Positions 9,354 to 20,135 of a DNA stretch of 64,000 nucleotides are shown here, piece by piece. Numbering within the stretch: position 1 is the stretch's first letter; each line of letters begins with the position of its first letter. The notes below the pieces were generated by a model that was given only the letters and a program-made list of their open reading frames with translations, had not been told where the DNA came from and ran no database searches. Origin of the DNA: Cannabis sativa (taxonomy: Eukaryota; Streptophyta; Magnoliopsida; Rosales; Cannabaceae); assembly GCF_029168945.1 (NCBI RefSeq), contig NC_083603.1, forward strand, positions 47,812,406 to 47,876,405, in the 5' to 3' direction. Made by a program: the position numbers and the translations under genes.

Positions 9354-12300
9354 TAGCTTGAAGATTCTAATTTTTTTCCTTATTTAAGGATGCTTATTCT
9401 AGTACTTTTGATTGTGATAATGTGAATAATAACTTTCATAAGTTAATTTCTTAGAAAAGGTTTTGTATTTCTTCCCTTAAAACTTGGAATGTTAGTAATG
9501 ATCACCTCTTAAAAACTCGAATTAATTACCTCACTCAGGAAATTGCTAATTTATAGATTAGGGTACCTCTTAATAAAGAAGATAATAACAAACTTACTAA
9601 GCTCCAGTCCATGTTAGATACTCTGTTATATAAAGAAGAAGTCTATTAGGGGCAGCGTGGTAGAATAAAATAGCTTAAAGCTGAGAATAAAAATACTAAA
9701 TATTTCCGTAAGTATTCTATGTATAGGAAGAAAAATAATACTATTAAGTATTTAAAAGATGATGTAATATTGTTGATCATCATGATGGTATTGTCACTTT
9801 TATTACTATTTATTTCTCTAATTTTTTTTCCTCTTAAGGTTGTGATGTTGATGCTTTTGCTTCGATTTTCTCTTCTTTGGGTCCTGATCTTGAGGACCTG
9901 TATATCAGCCTCCTTGCCCAGGCTTTTACTGCTAATGAGGTTAGGCAGACTATTTCTCTGTTGTCTGAGGATAAGGCAATTGGTTTAGATGCTTTAAAAG
10001 CCTTTTTTTTTTTATCAAAAGAATTAGTTTGTCTTAGGGGTTGATTTTGCTAATGCAATTTCAAATTGTCTTAATAAGGGTATTGATTTTTTAGATGTTA
10101 ATTCGACTTTAATTGTTATCATTTCCAAAAAAAAAATAACATGCTAATACCCTGAAAGATTTTAGGCCTATTAGTCTTTGTACCACTTTTTATAAAGTTA
10201 TCTAAAAAAATTTTAGCTAATAGGCTTAAGATGGTTCTGGCCAAGATTATCTCCTTTTCAAAGTGCTTTTTATTTTTGGTAGGGTTATCTATGATAACAT
10301 CTTTATTGCTAATGTGCTTATTCATGCCATTAATAATAAAAGGATTAGTAAGAGGGGCTGGGCTGCTTTAAAATTAGACATGGCTAAGGCTTTTAATAGA
10401 GTCAAATGGAATTTCCTTAAAAATATGATGTTTCATTTCAACTTCCTAGTTAGCTTTGTCTCTCTAGTTATGAAATGTCTTTCTACTACTACTATCTCTC
10501 TATTAATGGTCAGGTCAAGGACAGTGTTAAACCTACTAGAGGTTTTAGGCTAGGGGATCCCTTATCCCCTTATTTACTCATTCTTTGTTTTAAAGGACTT
10601 TCTGCTATTCTCAGGGATCATCAACATAGGGGTCTTTTTAAGGGTATTTCTATTTCCAAAAGAGCTCCTTCTATAACCCATATTTTTTTTTGTTGATGAC
10701 AACATTATTTTTTGTTATGCTGACCAAAATTCTTGTGTCACTCTCAATGATGCTCTTAGCATTTATTCCAAAACTTCTAGTCAGGTCATTAATTTTGCCA
10801 AATCCTCCATTATATTTTCCCCTAATACTCGTGATAATATTAGAGACATGTTTTTCATAACCTTTGCTTTAGAGAACATACCTTTCATTAGTAAGTATCT
10901 TGGTTTACCCCAATGCATTTCTAGATCCAAGTATCACTCTTTTTTTTTTTTTTTTCCATTTTAAGGATAAAGTTGCTTCAATTATCCATTCCTAGCATCA
11001 TAAATGGTTTTCAAAGGCTGGTAAAGAAACTCTTATCAAAGATGTCCTACAGGCCATTCCTCCTATGTTATGGCTTGTTTCTGTTTACCTACCAAAATTT
11101 GTAAAGAAATAGAAGCTTTATGTCAAGATTCTAGTGGGGTTCTACGGATGATTCTCGAAAACTGCATTGGAAAACATGGAAGGTCATATGTCAATCTAAA
11201 TTCGAGTGTGATCTTGGCTTTAGGTCTTTGGTTCACTTTAACCAAGCTATGCTTACTAAGCATGTCTGAAGGCTTCCTAAGTACCCCAAATATTTTACTT
11301 AGTCAAACTTTTAAAGCTCGCTACTTCCCTAATTCATCAATTCTTAAAGTTGTTAATGGCCATAATCCTTCTTTCTCTTGGAGAAGTATTATTTGGGGAA
11401 GAGATCTTTTGAAAAGAGTTTTAATTTGAAAAATCGGTAATGAAAATGCTATCAGGACTTTAGAGGATCATTGGCTTCCAAATCATAAATTCAAGTCCTT
11501 TTACTTTCCTCAGTTGCCTTCATCTCACACTTTGTCTTTTTTTTTATCACTCTTTCTGGTTAATGGGACTTAGAAAAATTTCGAAGCTATTTTGATGACC
11601 ATGTTATAGATAACATCCTAGATGTCCCCATCTCTAGTAATAATTGTACAAATGATTTGGTTTGGGGAAAAGATAGCTCTAATATTTTTAATATCGAAAT
11701 AGCTTATCATCTTGCTCTTACCTCTAGACATATTCCTTCCTCTTCTTTGTTTCAGCATGAAAAGCAGTTTTGGTCTAAACTTTGAAACTCTTATGCTCCA
11801 CCTAAGGTTAAGCATCTTGTATGGAGAGTGATCTCTAACTCCATCCTTGTTGTTTCCTCTCTTTTTCAGGCATATTATTCCTTCCCCTATTTATTCTCTC
11901 TGTCATCTTCAACCAGAGTCTATCAAACATGTTTTGATTGAATGTTCTAGTGCTAAGAAAGCCTGGAAACATTCTCCCCTCTATGATTACTATACTAAAT
12001 ATAAACACTATAATATTAACGATTTTCTGTATTTTTCTTTTGACGAGTATAACTTATTTATATTTTTTTTTTCAGTTTCCTTTGATTTTTATGGAATCAA
12101 AGAAATATCATCTTTTACAATGAACATCTCATCTCCTTTAACTATATATGAACGGTTTGTTAGTTTTTTTTTTCATGATTATGAGAAGGCGCAACAAGCT
12201 TCATCCAACCATCAAAAACAAGTTAAGAAGGATTTCATTTATGCATCTAATGTTTCTTCAAGAATGATGAATGTAAACACAAATGCAGCCATTGATTTGA

Positions 12301-12765
12301 TTATAAACTGAAGAAACACAACTTCGAGATAGTGGTTCGAGATGGATGTAATAATATCAAAGATATTCTCATCAAACTAATAGTTGGAAGCACCTCTCCA
12401 GATGTAGGCCATACATCTTGCTCTTTATTGGATTCAGTTGGTCAAGCTTCCTATTTCTATTCTTGAAACTGATTGTAAAAGTGTTGTTGATAAACTTTAT
12501 AGTTCTTTTTGTAATAATTCAGTTCTTAATGATGTTTTAGAATGTATTAGATCATCATTGTCCTTCAATCCTGATCTGTTGGTTGTTTATGTTCCTAGAG
12601 AGCAAAATAGAGTTACTCATAATTGTGCTAAAACAAGCTTAGGATTAAATAGTGAGCTCATTTGGAATAGTTCTCTACCGTACCTTCATTGTAAACTTGT
12701 TTACTTTGTACATTGATTTTTTAATAAAAGTTACCAGTTTTTATCAAAACGATAATAATAATAAC
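9354..12765 (+). pseudogene. Old LINE, RT to RNase H remainder (3' part of split element)
   Basis: This continues the element that starts at 3306. Recognisable in shifting frames are a pre-RT segment (near 9640-9750), a motif A remnant, KLDMAKAFNRVKWNFL (10372-10420), a motif B remnant, FRLGDPLSPYL (about 10540-10575), a VDDNIIF catalytic box (about 10690-10710), and LGLPQCISRSKY (about 10900). An RNase H end follows at 12438-12716 (ISILETDCKSVVDKL, VPREQNRVTHNCAK). Many stops, frameshifts and expanded T runs make it inactive. The 3' end has TTAATAAAAG and an (AAT)n-type tail near 12750-12763. Confidence 0.85.
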
Positions 12766-13111
12766 CAACCCCATCCATTACTTGCTATGCAAACTTGTAC
12801 TATCAAATAGTGATATCCCCCTCAAAAATTCTAGGACACCCCTTTTCAACATATAGAGCTACATGCATTAAAGCAATGACCGGATTGGAACTAAAAAGGA
12901 AAGCAAAGCTTAGATTGTTGTCTCAACTCCAAAATCTGGTTCAAGGTCTTCACTTTAACCATTATTCTTTATAATCTTTAATTAATGGCCATTGAGAACT
13001 CAAGAACATCACAAAAACACAGCTTTGAAAGATTAAGAATTTCCCAACATCACAAAACTGGGGAATATCCCATACAGAGACTTAGCAATACATAACAACC
13101 CATAAACCCTC
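12766..13111. other. Intergenic / 3' flank of bL12m gene
   Basis: This is AT-rich single-copy-looking sequence between the old LINE tail and the bL12 stop codon, probably including the bL12 3'UTR. No ORF, repeat or clear polyadenylation signal could be assigned. Confidence 0.5.
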
Positions 13112-13693
13112 CTACTCCATGGTAGCAACTCCTCCAGCAGCCTTTAACTTCTCTATAATCTCAGCTGCCTCTTCTTTGGTAACTCCTTGTTTAATCAAAA
13201 CAGGTACCTTCTCAACCAAATCTTTAGCTTCCTTCAAACCCAAACTAGTAAAAGACCTGACTTCCTTAATCACCTTGATCTTTGCAGCTGTGTCAAACTT
13301 CTCCAACTTCACATCAAATGCCGTTTTCTCCACTTTCTTCTCTTCAGCCTTTGCCCCAGCAGCAGACCCTCCTTGTGCACCCAAGTCCATCCCTTCGGTT
13401 GATATCTTCTCCAGTTTTGGAAGCGTTAGCTTGAGAGTGAGAGCAGGACCGATTTGAGACCGTTCTTCGGGGGCTAATGCTACAATTCGTTCAGCAAGCT
13501 GAAGTATTTTTTCCGAGGGTGGCGGTCTGGGACCATATGGATCATAAAATGCAGGGTATTTATACTTTTTAGGCTTGACATTGGGATCCCTGGGAACAAA
13601 ATCATGCTGGAAAGAACGATGCTGCAAAGGCCCAGTTATTTCCCTCAGAATGGAACGAACACGAAATGATTTTGCAAGCACAACAATCCTCAT
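13112..13693 (-). CDS. Ribosomal protein bL12 (L7/L12 family), mitochondrial type
   Basis: An intact 193-codon single coding exon. Residues 1-60 are a basic, Ser/Arg-rich N-terminal extension ([20 protein letters not shown]...) consistent with a mitochondrial presequence. About 60-85 is the dimerisation helix ([22 protein letters not shown]), followed by an Ala/Gly/Lys hinge (about 110-125). The C-terminal L7/L12 domain ([20 protein letters not shown]...[13 protein letters not shown]...[15 protein letters not shown]) follows. bL12 forms the ribosomal stalk and recruits translation factors. It is shorter and more diverged in the hinge than chloroplast bL12, and the extension favours mitochondria. 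It is the only intact host gene in the window and is flanked tightly by a LINE and a MULE. Confidence 0.93.
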   Translation of the reverse strand: MRIVVLAKSFRVRSILREITGPLQHRSFQHDFVPRDPNVKPKKYKYPAFYDPYGPRPPPSEKILQLAERIVALAPEERSQIGPALTLKLTLPKLEKISTEGMDLGAQGGSAAGAKAEEKKVEKTAFDVKLEKFDTAAKIKVIKEVRSFTSLGLKEAKDLVEKVPVLIKQGVTKEEAAEIIEKLKAAGGVATME

Positions 13694-14870
13694 AGTATTG
13701 ATGAATTGAGCGAAATCAATATGTCATTGAGCAGAAAATTGATTTACTTCGAAAAAATTGTGAATCTGCATATTTCAACCAAGCAGGTCCAACTTTATTC
13801 ACACTAACCTCAACATAAATCGAACATTTTGCTGTCTTACAAAGAGAAATTCACATAATAAACAACAGCCCTTCATATAAACATACTAATTCTTCACCAT
13901 TTCAATGGAAGTTAAAAACGTTTTCCAGCAGAGCATTTACACAAACAACTGGTGCGCACACAACAACATAATGACAGACTAACTAATAACTTTAGCTAAA
14001 GATAAGTGGCTTTTTGTATCGAGATCTTACCGTAGCGGGTGAACTTGAAAAAAAGCAAAATATAGGTCCCGGAGTTCCCAAAAAGAATGCTTAAAATCTC
14101 CAGCTAAAGTCTGAACTGAAATACCCAAAAATAATCCACCAAAGAGATCAAATGATAGTATTTAAAACAATATAAAGAGAAAAATAATAGATTGAAACAT
14201 AATAGCATACGCTGTTCATTTGGCGGGTTGGTTAGGTTGTAGAGAACTTAACCTGCGCAAATAGTCCAATGGTTTGAGCGCCCAAACCGATATATGCATT
14301 TTTACTTTTAATTTCCAAATTCAAATTTAACACTTCACTTGAGATTAGCATAGCATAGTTTAAGCAAGACTGTAAATTTACATTTTCAAAATGGTGAAAG
14401 AAGAATCGAGAAGAGGATATCACTTTACATTTCACATCAAAATTCAAAAGGAAAGCTTTCTATTAATCCCTAACAATGACATGAACAATCGGCAAATTGG
14501 AACAACAAGGCCTGTTTATGATATAATACCCATTGAACAGAGGGAAAAATAATCTAAGCTAGCAAACATTAATACATTAACAAAATGGATAAACATACAT
14601 ACATACATATATAGATAGACATGCACAATAAATAAATTATCTCTTGATTCTCATTGGAACATCCACAACATAAGAATAAGGATATTATTCTCAATTTTTC
14701 ACTGCTCAAGCTCAATACCTGTGCAAGTCGGCGTCAGGAGAGCTGGAGGCGGGAGTAGAAGAGCTGCGCTAGCTCTGGCTCTGGCGCTGCGTGTCGGCGC
14801 TTTCCGTCGCCGAGATCAAGAGACGAGACGAAACGAGAAGGAGAGAGGAGAAAGAGACTAAGGATATCAG
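13694..14870 (-). other. bL12m 5'UTR with intron
   Basis: A CT-rich and GC-rich leader exon (about 14870-14719) ends TTGCACAG before a GTATTG donor at 14718. A matching acceptor, ATATGCAG, ends at 13766, so the intron would be 13766-14718 (953 bp) and coding exon 2 would begin at 13765, 72 bp before the ATG. The leader holds no upstream ATG in its GC-rich part. The intron is AT-rich with no obvious repeat. The exon boundaries are inferred from splice consensus only. Confidence 0.6.
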
Positions 14871-14999
14871 GGTTTGTTTTTAATTTTTATTTTTTTTTTT
14901 AAAGAGTATTTGCCACATTTGGTCTCTAAGCTATGCCCCTTTTTAGTATTTGGTGGCGTGCATAAATTGATCAAATCTCATAATAACTTATTAATTTAA
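14871..14999. promoter_or_regulatory. Narrow intergenic space between bL12m and the MULE
   Basis: About 130 bp with a long T/A tract (14880-14901) separates the inferred bL12m leader from the first base of the MULE terminal inverted repeat. The bL12m promoter must lie here or extend into the transposon end. No TATA box is clear. Confidence 0.4.
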
Positions 15000-15051
15000 G
15001 GGAAATTTGATATTTTATGCTTAAACATTAGATAGGATGTTTAATTATACC
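15000..15051 (+). repeat. MULE left terminal inverted repeat
   Basis: A 52-bp perfect-length partner of 43430-43481 with two differences. It is followed by a polypyrimidine leader (15120-15185). Confidence 0.9.
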
Positions 15052-15185
15052 CAATTATCACACATAAAAAAAATACCATTCTTTCAATTTTCTTCCAAAA
15101 ATACCCCTGTATTTTCAAACTTCTCACATTCCTTCTAACTCCATTCTCTCTCTTCTACATTCTCTCTCTTCTTTCCCTCTCCCAA

Positions 15186-15410
15186 AACCCACGCTGCAAT
15201 AATCAACGAACCCACACCAGTTGAACCCACACACCAAAACCCACACCAGTCGAACCCACACACCAAAACCCACACACACACGAACCCACGGCCACCAGTG
15301 GAACCCACGACGATGAACCCAATCGACCCGAGCGAACCCACGACGACCACCCACACCAGTCGAACCCACACACCAGTCGAATCCCACCAACCCCAATCGC
15401 AGCAATCCAG
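15186..15410 (+). repeat. CCCACACC-type minisatellite in MULE leader exon
   Basis: Irregular repeats of the kind GTCGAACCCACACACCA fill the untranslated leader of the Ulp1-like gene. The leader ends with a good donor, AATCCAG/GTTAGT, at 15410/15411. Antisense Trp/Gly-rich ORFs here are artefacts of the repeat. Confidence 0.7.
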
Positions 15411-15919
15411 GTTAGTTTTTGTAGAATTTTGCTTTGAATTTCTCCTTTAAAATGCATACATTCGTGGTTGAATCTAGTATTGAATTGGAAGTTGTTATTT
15501 TGTATGTTATTTGGGATGATTTGTGCAATAAAACTGTGGGATGAATATGGGTTCCGAACAATAGTTGTTTTCTGGGTTTTTATGGGTTTTTAGATTATTG
15601 TGCGACATTGTGCGATTTATATGCGATATTGTGTGATTTTCTCCTAGGTTAATACTATTTGGTATGTTTAGCGACTTTTAGGCGACATTAGGCGATGTAT
15701 GATATATGGTATAGGTTATGTGATTTTAACAATATTATGCGATTATTGTGCGATTTTAGTGAGATGTTAACTGACAGGATCTTGATTTTTTAGTTTGTTT
15801 TGTTCTGTATTTTTTGGCGACATTATGCGATTAATGTACGATTTGTATGCGATTCTACTTCACTGTGGTAAAATTTATGCGATTTTAAGCGATGTTTGTG
15901 CGATTATGATGCGATGTAG
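15411..15919 (+). other. Intron 1 of MULE Ulp1-like gene, TGCGAT-rich
   Basis: The donor is at 15411. Acceptor candidates end at 15919 (GATGTAG) or 15943 (AAATGCAG). From about 15600 the intron is full of TGCGAT/GGCGAC words on the sense strand. Part of it (15595-15862) reappears inverted at 29620-29895. Confidence 0.6.
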
Positions 15920-15937
15920 TCTAATTAATCTTTGTAA

Positions 15938-17484
15938 ATGCAGCTAGCTCCTGAACTTATTCTGCCCTTGGCTGAGCATTTTCCAGGCCGTATCACCTAC
16001 AGAGGAAATGGGTACTTTGCTTCAATAAAGGCTAAGTTTGAAGCCTTCAACTTGACTGAGAGGGTGAAGGAAACTCCCTTTGGAGTTTTTTGGAATGCCA
16101 GTGATCTGAAATTCTCTGGGGTGATTGTGCATCAACTGCTTTTGAGGAAAACGAAAGTCACTGAGGTGAAAAATGATGAAGTCTGGTTTTACGTGGGTAA
16201 AACCGAAGCCAGATTTGGGCGGTCTGAGTTTGGTTTGATCACCGGACTAAAGATGAGCGGTGGCCCCTCAACAGAAGATTTGAGTACACTGTGTGAGTCT
16301 GATCGGATACTGCGGGACTACCTCAATAATGTCAAACGGGTCACTTTCAAAACCCTTTGGCTAGCTTTTGAGGCGTGCAATGTGGCGGACGATGTGTACA
16401 AGTTGGGGTTGTGCGCATTTGTTGAGGGTGTTCTTCTATCAAGGGCTGAGAGTGTTTATATCTGGACGGATATGCTGAAGTTGGTAGAAAACGTAGAAAA
16501 CTTCTTCGAGTATCCGTGGGGCCTCCTTTCTTATCAGAAGTTATTGTCATCCACAACTAAGAGTATGAGTGACATGAGGAAGAATTACATTGATAAGGTC
16601 TCTACTAAAGATAAGATGAAGAAGAAAGGGAAGAAGGAGAAAAAAATTACTCAACCGGAGGCGAAAACAATGTCTATGGATATGCCCCGGCGCTGCAATA
16701 CTGGGCCTTCGAGGTGATGCAAGATTTGGGAAAGAAGTATAGGCAGTGCAGAGGGACTAGATTCCCTCGAATGTTGAATTGGAGTACTCTCGATTCAGTT
16801 ACGAGACATGATGTGAAGTAACCTGACGTGGCTGCACTATTTGAGAAAAGGGTATGTCAATCTTACTTTCTTTGTTTTTTTGGTATTTAAATTGTGAAAC
16901 TGTGATTTTATACGATTTTAAGTGATTTTAATGCGATATGTATGCGATTTCTGCATGATTTTGTTTGTTAATCTGTTTTCATATACGATGTTATGCGATG
17001 TTTTGGCAACTTTTGTGCGATGTATAATGTTAGTGTTAGAGCAGTTATTTTATGCGATGTTATGCGAGTTTTATGCGATATGTGTGCGATTTGTCCTTGA
17101 TTTTTGCTATTCTGATATTTTTGGCGATATGTATGCGATGTTGTGCGAGTTATGTGCGATTTATCAATACTTGTTAATTTGTCAGTATCTGCGATTTTAT
17201 GCGATTCCTGTGCGATTTTGTTTGTTAAATGTTTTTTTGGCTTTCTTTCAGATGGTTGTGCTTCAAATTTTGTATCCTCGGAATTGGGAGGTCGACTACT
17301 GGAAGGAAAATTGTGAGGGTGAGGTCTCCACAGTGGAAATGGGGTTGGATGAGGTCGAAGAAACACAAGCCGGGACGCAAGATTCGACCGCATTCCAGAC
17401 CCAAGCCCAACGGGTGGCAGAATATGTTAAAAGGTCCAAAATTATTCCACCATCCCCACCCAAGGAAATAGCAGACGCCTCCAC
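15938..17484 (+). pseudogene. MULE-encoded DUF1985/Ulp1-like protein, N-terminal half
   Basis: Exon 2 (15938-16851) encodes a DUF1985 domain: PFGVFWNASDLKFSG, VHQLLLRK, ARFGRSEFGLITGLKMSGG, then a Lys-rich stretch. After a one-base frameshift in an A7 run (16640-16646) the familiar APALQYWAFEVM and FPRMLNW segments follow in another frame. A GTATGT donor at 16852 and a CTTTCAG acceptor ending at 17251 define intron 2. Exon 3 begins with MVVLQILYPRNWEVDYW. The start is uncertain, because ATG 15938 overlaps a possible acceptor. Exon 3 is cut at 17484 by copia element A and resumes in frame at 27728. DUF1985 is found in plant MULE-associated Ulp1 proteins; its role is unknown. Confidence 0.82.
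16852..17251 (+). other. Intron 2 of MULE Ulp1-like gene, TGCGAT-rich
   Basis: GTATGT donor and TTTCTTTCAG acceptor. It is densely filled with TATGCGAT/TGTGCGAT words in sense orientation. Any long Cys/Phe-rich ORF read through it (from 16922) is intronic. Confidence 0.75.
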
Positions 17485-19379
17485 TGTTGGGTTTTATGCC
17501 CTAAATAAAACTCATTTCAATATAATCAGATTTACTTATTAATATAGATCAGAAATAACATTTAATGTTGCATGGTTCACATGATTTATTTCATGATTAT
17601 ATGTACATAATGTATAAATTCATCTGAAACCCTTTTCACATACTTGATCCTGTTTATTGTGTCGTCAACACATTGGAAAGTAAACATGACTATGTGAATA
17701 AAGTTTCCTAGATTTATCAGACATAGGGTTTTACTGATATGATAATCTACAACAAGAGTTTACTTGTATTTGGAGAAATACTATGTTCTTTCCAGAGCAT
17801 TGGTTAAAGTAAAGCTCAGGTTGGATGCATGGAGTATGCATCGGAAGGGACCGATATTGAACTTTGACTTAGATTTATTAAACTTACCGTAATATCTATT
17901 CAAGTCAATATCGCCTAGTTGATCCTAGATCAAATGATCTTAATCCTAATATGATTAGGCTCAATCTTGAAAGGCTATTCGTGTTCTTTGATTTGTTAGT
18001 TAAGCCTACTTTTAGGTCAGGGTGATACGTACATTTTGGGAACACGGTAGTGCAATTGAGTGGGAGTGCTATCATAAACATGGAATCTATAGCTTCTATC
18101 TGGCGAATAGTAAGCAAAGGATGATCTCCTTCGAGCTTGACCAAACGAACATAAATGGTGGAGTACTCATTTCACATAAGCTGAAATATCATTTATACGG
18201 GGTCAAGTGTTTTAAGGAATAAATACATTGTAGGGTGTAACGGTAATTTAATCCCTTTTACAGTGTAGATCATTCATATAGAGGATCATTGATCACATTA
18301 GGATTATAACAATGGATAACTAATGATGTGTCTATATGGTGGAACATATAGAGCATTCTATATACTGAGAGTGCAATTCTAAGTTCTATGCGTGGATTCA
18401 ACGAAGAATTAATAAGTTAGTGAATTTTAGTGCTAAATTCTTGATCTACTTATTGGAAGCTCGGTTATATAGACCCATGGTCCCCCCACTAGTTGAGATA
18501 ATATTGCTTGTAAGACTCATGTAATTGGTTTTGATTAATCAATTATAATTCTCAAATTAGACTATGTCTATTTGTGAATTTTTCACTAAGTAAGGGCGAA
18601 ATTGTAAAGAAAGAGTTTATAGGGGCATATTTGTTAATTATGATACTTTGTATGGTTCAATTAATAAATATGATAAATGACAATATTATTTAATAATTAT
18701 TTATAGTTATTAAATAGTTAGAATTGGCATTTAAATGGTTGAATTTGAAAATTGGCGTTTTTGAGAAAATCAGATGCAGAAAAGATAAAACTGCAAAATT
18801 GCAAAAAGTAAGGCCCAAATCCACTTGTATAGGGCTGGCCACTTTTGTAGGAAATTTAAACTGATTTTTTCATTATTTTAATGCCAAATAATTCAAACCT
18901 AACCCTAGTGGAATGCTATAAATAGATAGTGAAGGCTTCAGAAAATTGACACTAAAATTTCTACACTTCTTCTGATTCAGAAAAACTGAGCCTTCTCTCT
19001 CCCTATCTTTAGTTGACCACTCTCTCTCTTCTTCCTTGATAATTTCAAAATCCTTAGTGTATGAGTAGTGCCCACACACATCAAGTGATACCTCAATCAT
19101 AGTGAGGAAGATCGTGAAGAAAGATCATCAGCAAAGGAGTTTCAGCATCAAAGATTCAGAGAAAGAGATCCAGGTTCAGATATTGATAATGCTCTGCTAC
19201 AGAAAGGAATCAAGGGCTAGATATCTGAACGGAAGGAGTCATTTAATTCCGCTGCAACCAATGTAAGGTTTCTTTAACTTTATATGTGTTTATTTCATCG
19301 TTTTAGATAGTTCATATTTAGGATGTTAATAAACATACTTGTGAGTAGATCTAAGATCCTGGTAAAATAAATTCCAACA
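17485..19379 (+). repeat. 5' LTR of copia element A
   Basis: 1895 bp, TGTTGGGTTTTATGCCC start and TTCCAACA end. A TATA box, CTATAAATAG, is at 18917-18926, followed by a CT-rich leader. ORFs read within it are LTR artefacts shared with the other LTR. Confidence 0.95.
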
Positions 19380-19949
19380 ACTGGCCTCAGAGCCATGGTA
19401 ATTGATTTACTTGCAAGAAATTTGGACTTTAAAACGATTGTTTGTATGTTCTTTGGATGGTATCATGTTGTATTGAGTGTTATTTGATGATTGATTGATG
19501 TTTGTGAAATTTTCGTGAAAAATAATTGCGATTTTATTTCTGGAATTATTTTTATTGGATAGTATGGAAAAAATTAAGCAAGTTAGCCTTTTACAGAAAT
19601 CAATTTGGATTTTATTTGAATTAGTTATGATTTTTTGAAGATTTGACAAAATCGGCCGAAATTTGTCTTGATAGTTTCACTGCGATCAGTAACTGTCCGT
19701 ACAGTTTCGAATTTTTCCTTTTTTCTTCAATTTTTCATACTTTTTCATGGAATTAGCTTCCAATTTTTTGTATGGTTTTGTATATATACTATTACTATTC
19801 TTAATTCAATTCTAATTATCATTTTGAATTAATTTAATTTTTTTTTAATTTAATTCAAGATATTAGTGTAATTTGAATTTGAATAGAATTAGTATTTATC
19901 TTTTTGCTTAAAAATCTATCTTATTTTTAAATTTGATTATATTTTTTTT

Positions 19950-20135
19950 AAATTTAAGGTCAGATATTTTAAGATATTTATAATATCTTTTAAGATATTT
20001 AAAAATATCTTATCTTTTAAGATATTTATAATATCTTTTAAAGATATTTATAATATCTTTTAAGATATTTTAAAAATATCTTATCTTTTAAGATTTTTTA
20101 AATCTTTTTAGATATTTTGACCTTATTTAAATTTA
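19950..20135. repeat. AT-rich palindrome array in copia A leader
   Basis: Outer inverted arms (AAATTTAAGGTCAGATATTT and its complement near 20108-20130) enclose several copies of the palindrome AAGATATTTATAATATCTT. Element B has only a short version of the same hairpin (about 34755-34825). Confidence 0.7.

Noticed and set aside
13119..13457. 112-codon plus-strand ORF
   Set aside because: Antisense of the bL12m coding exon.
15124..15457. Trp/Gly/Val-rich ORFs on the minus strand
   Set aside because: Antisense translation of the CCCACACC minisatellite; three overlapping frames are all open, as expected for a repeat.
15600..17220. CRISPR-like or spaced-repeat array of TGCGAT
   Set aside because: Spacing is irregular, the word is very short, and the blocks coincide with plant introns bounded by GT...AG.
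16922..17542. Cys/Phe-rich membrane-protein-like ORF of 206 codons
   Set aside because: Most of it is intron 2 read through its TGCGAT repeats; only the last part is true exon 3.
17905..19100. Repeated small ORFs shared with 26247-27443 and 33115-33924/41325-42134
   Set aside because: They lie inside copia LTRs and recur only because the LTRs are duplicated.
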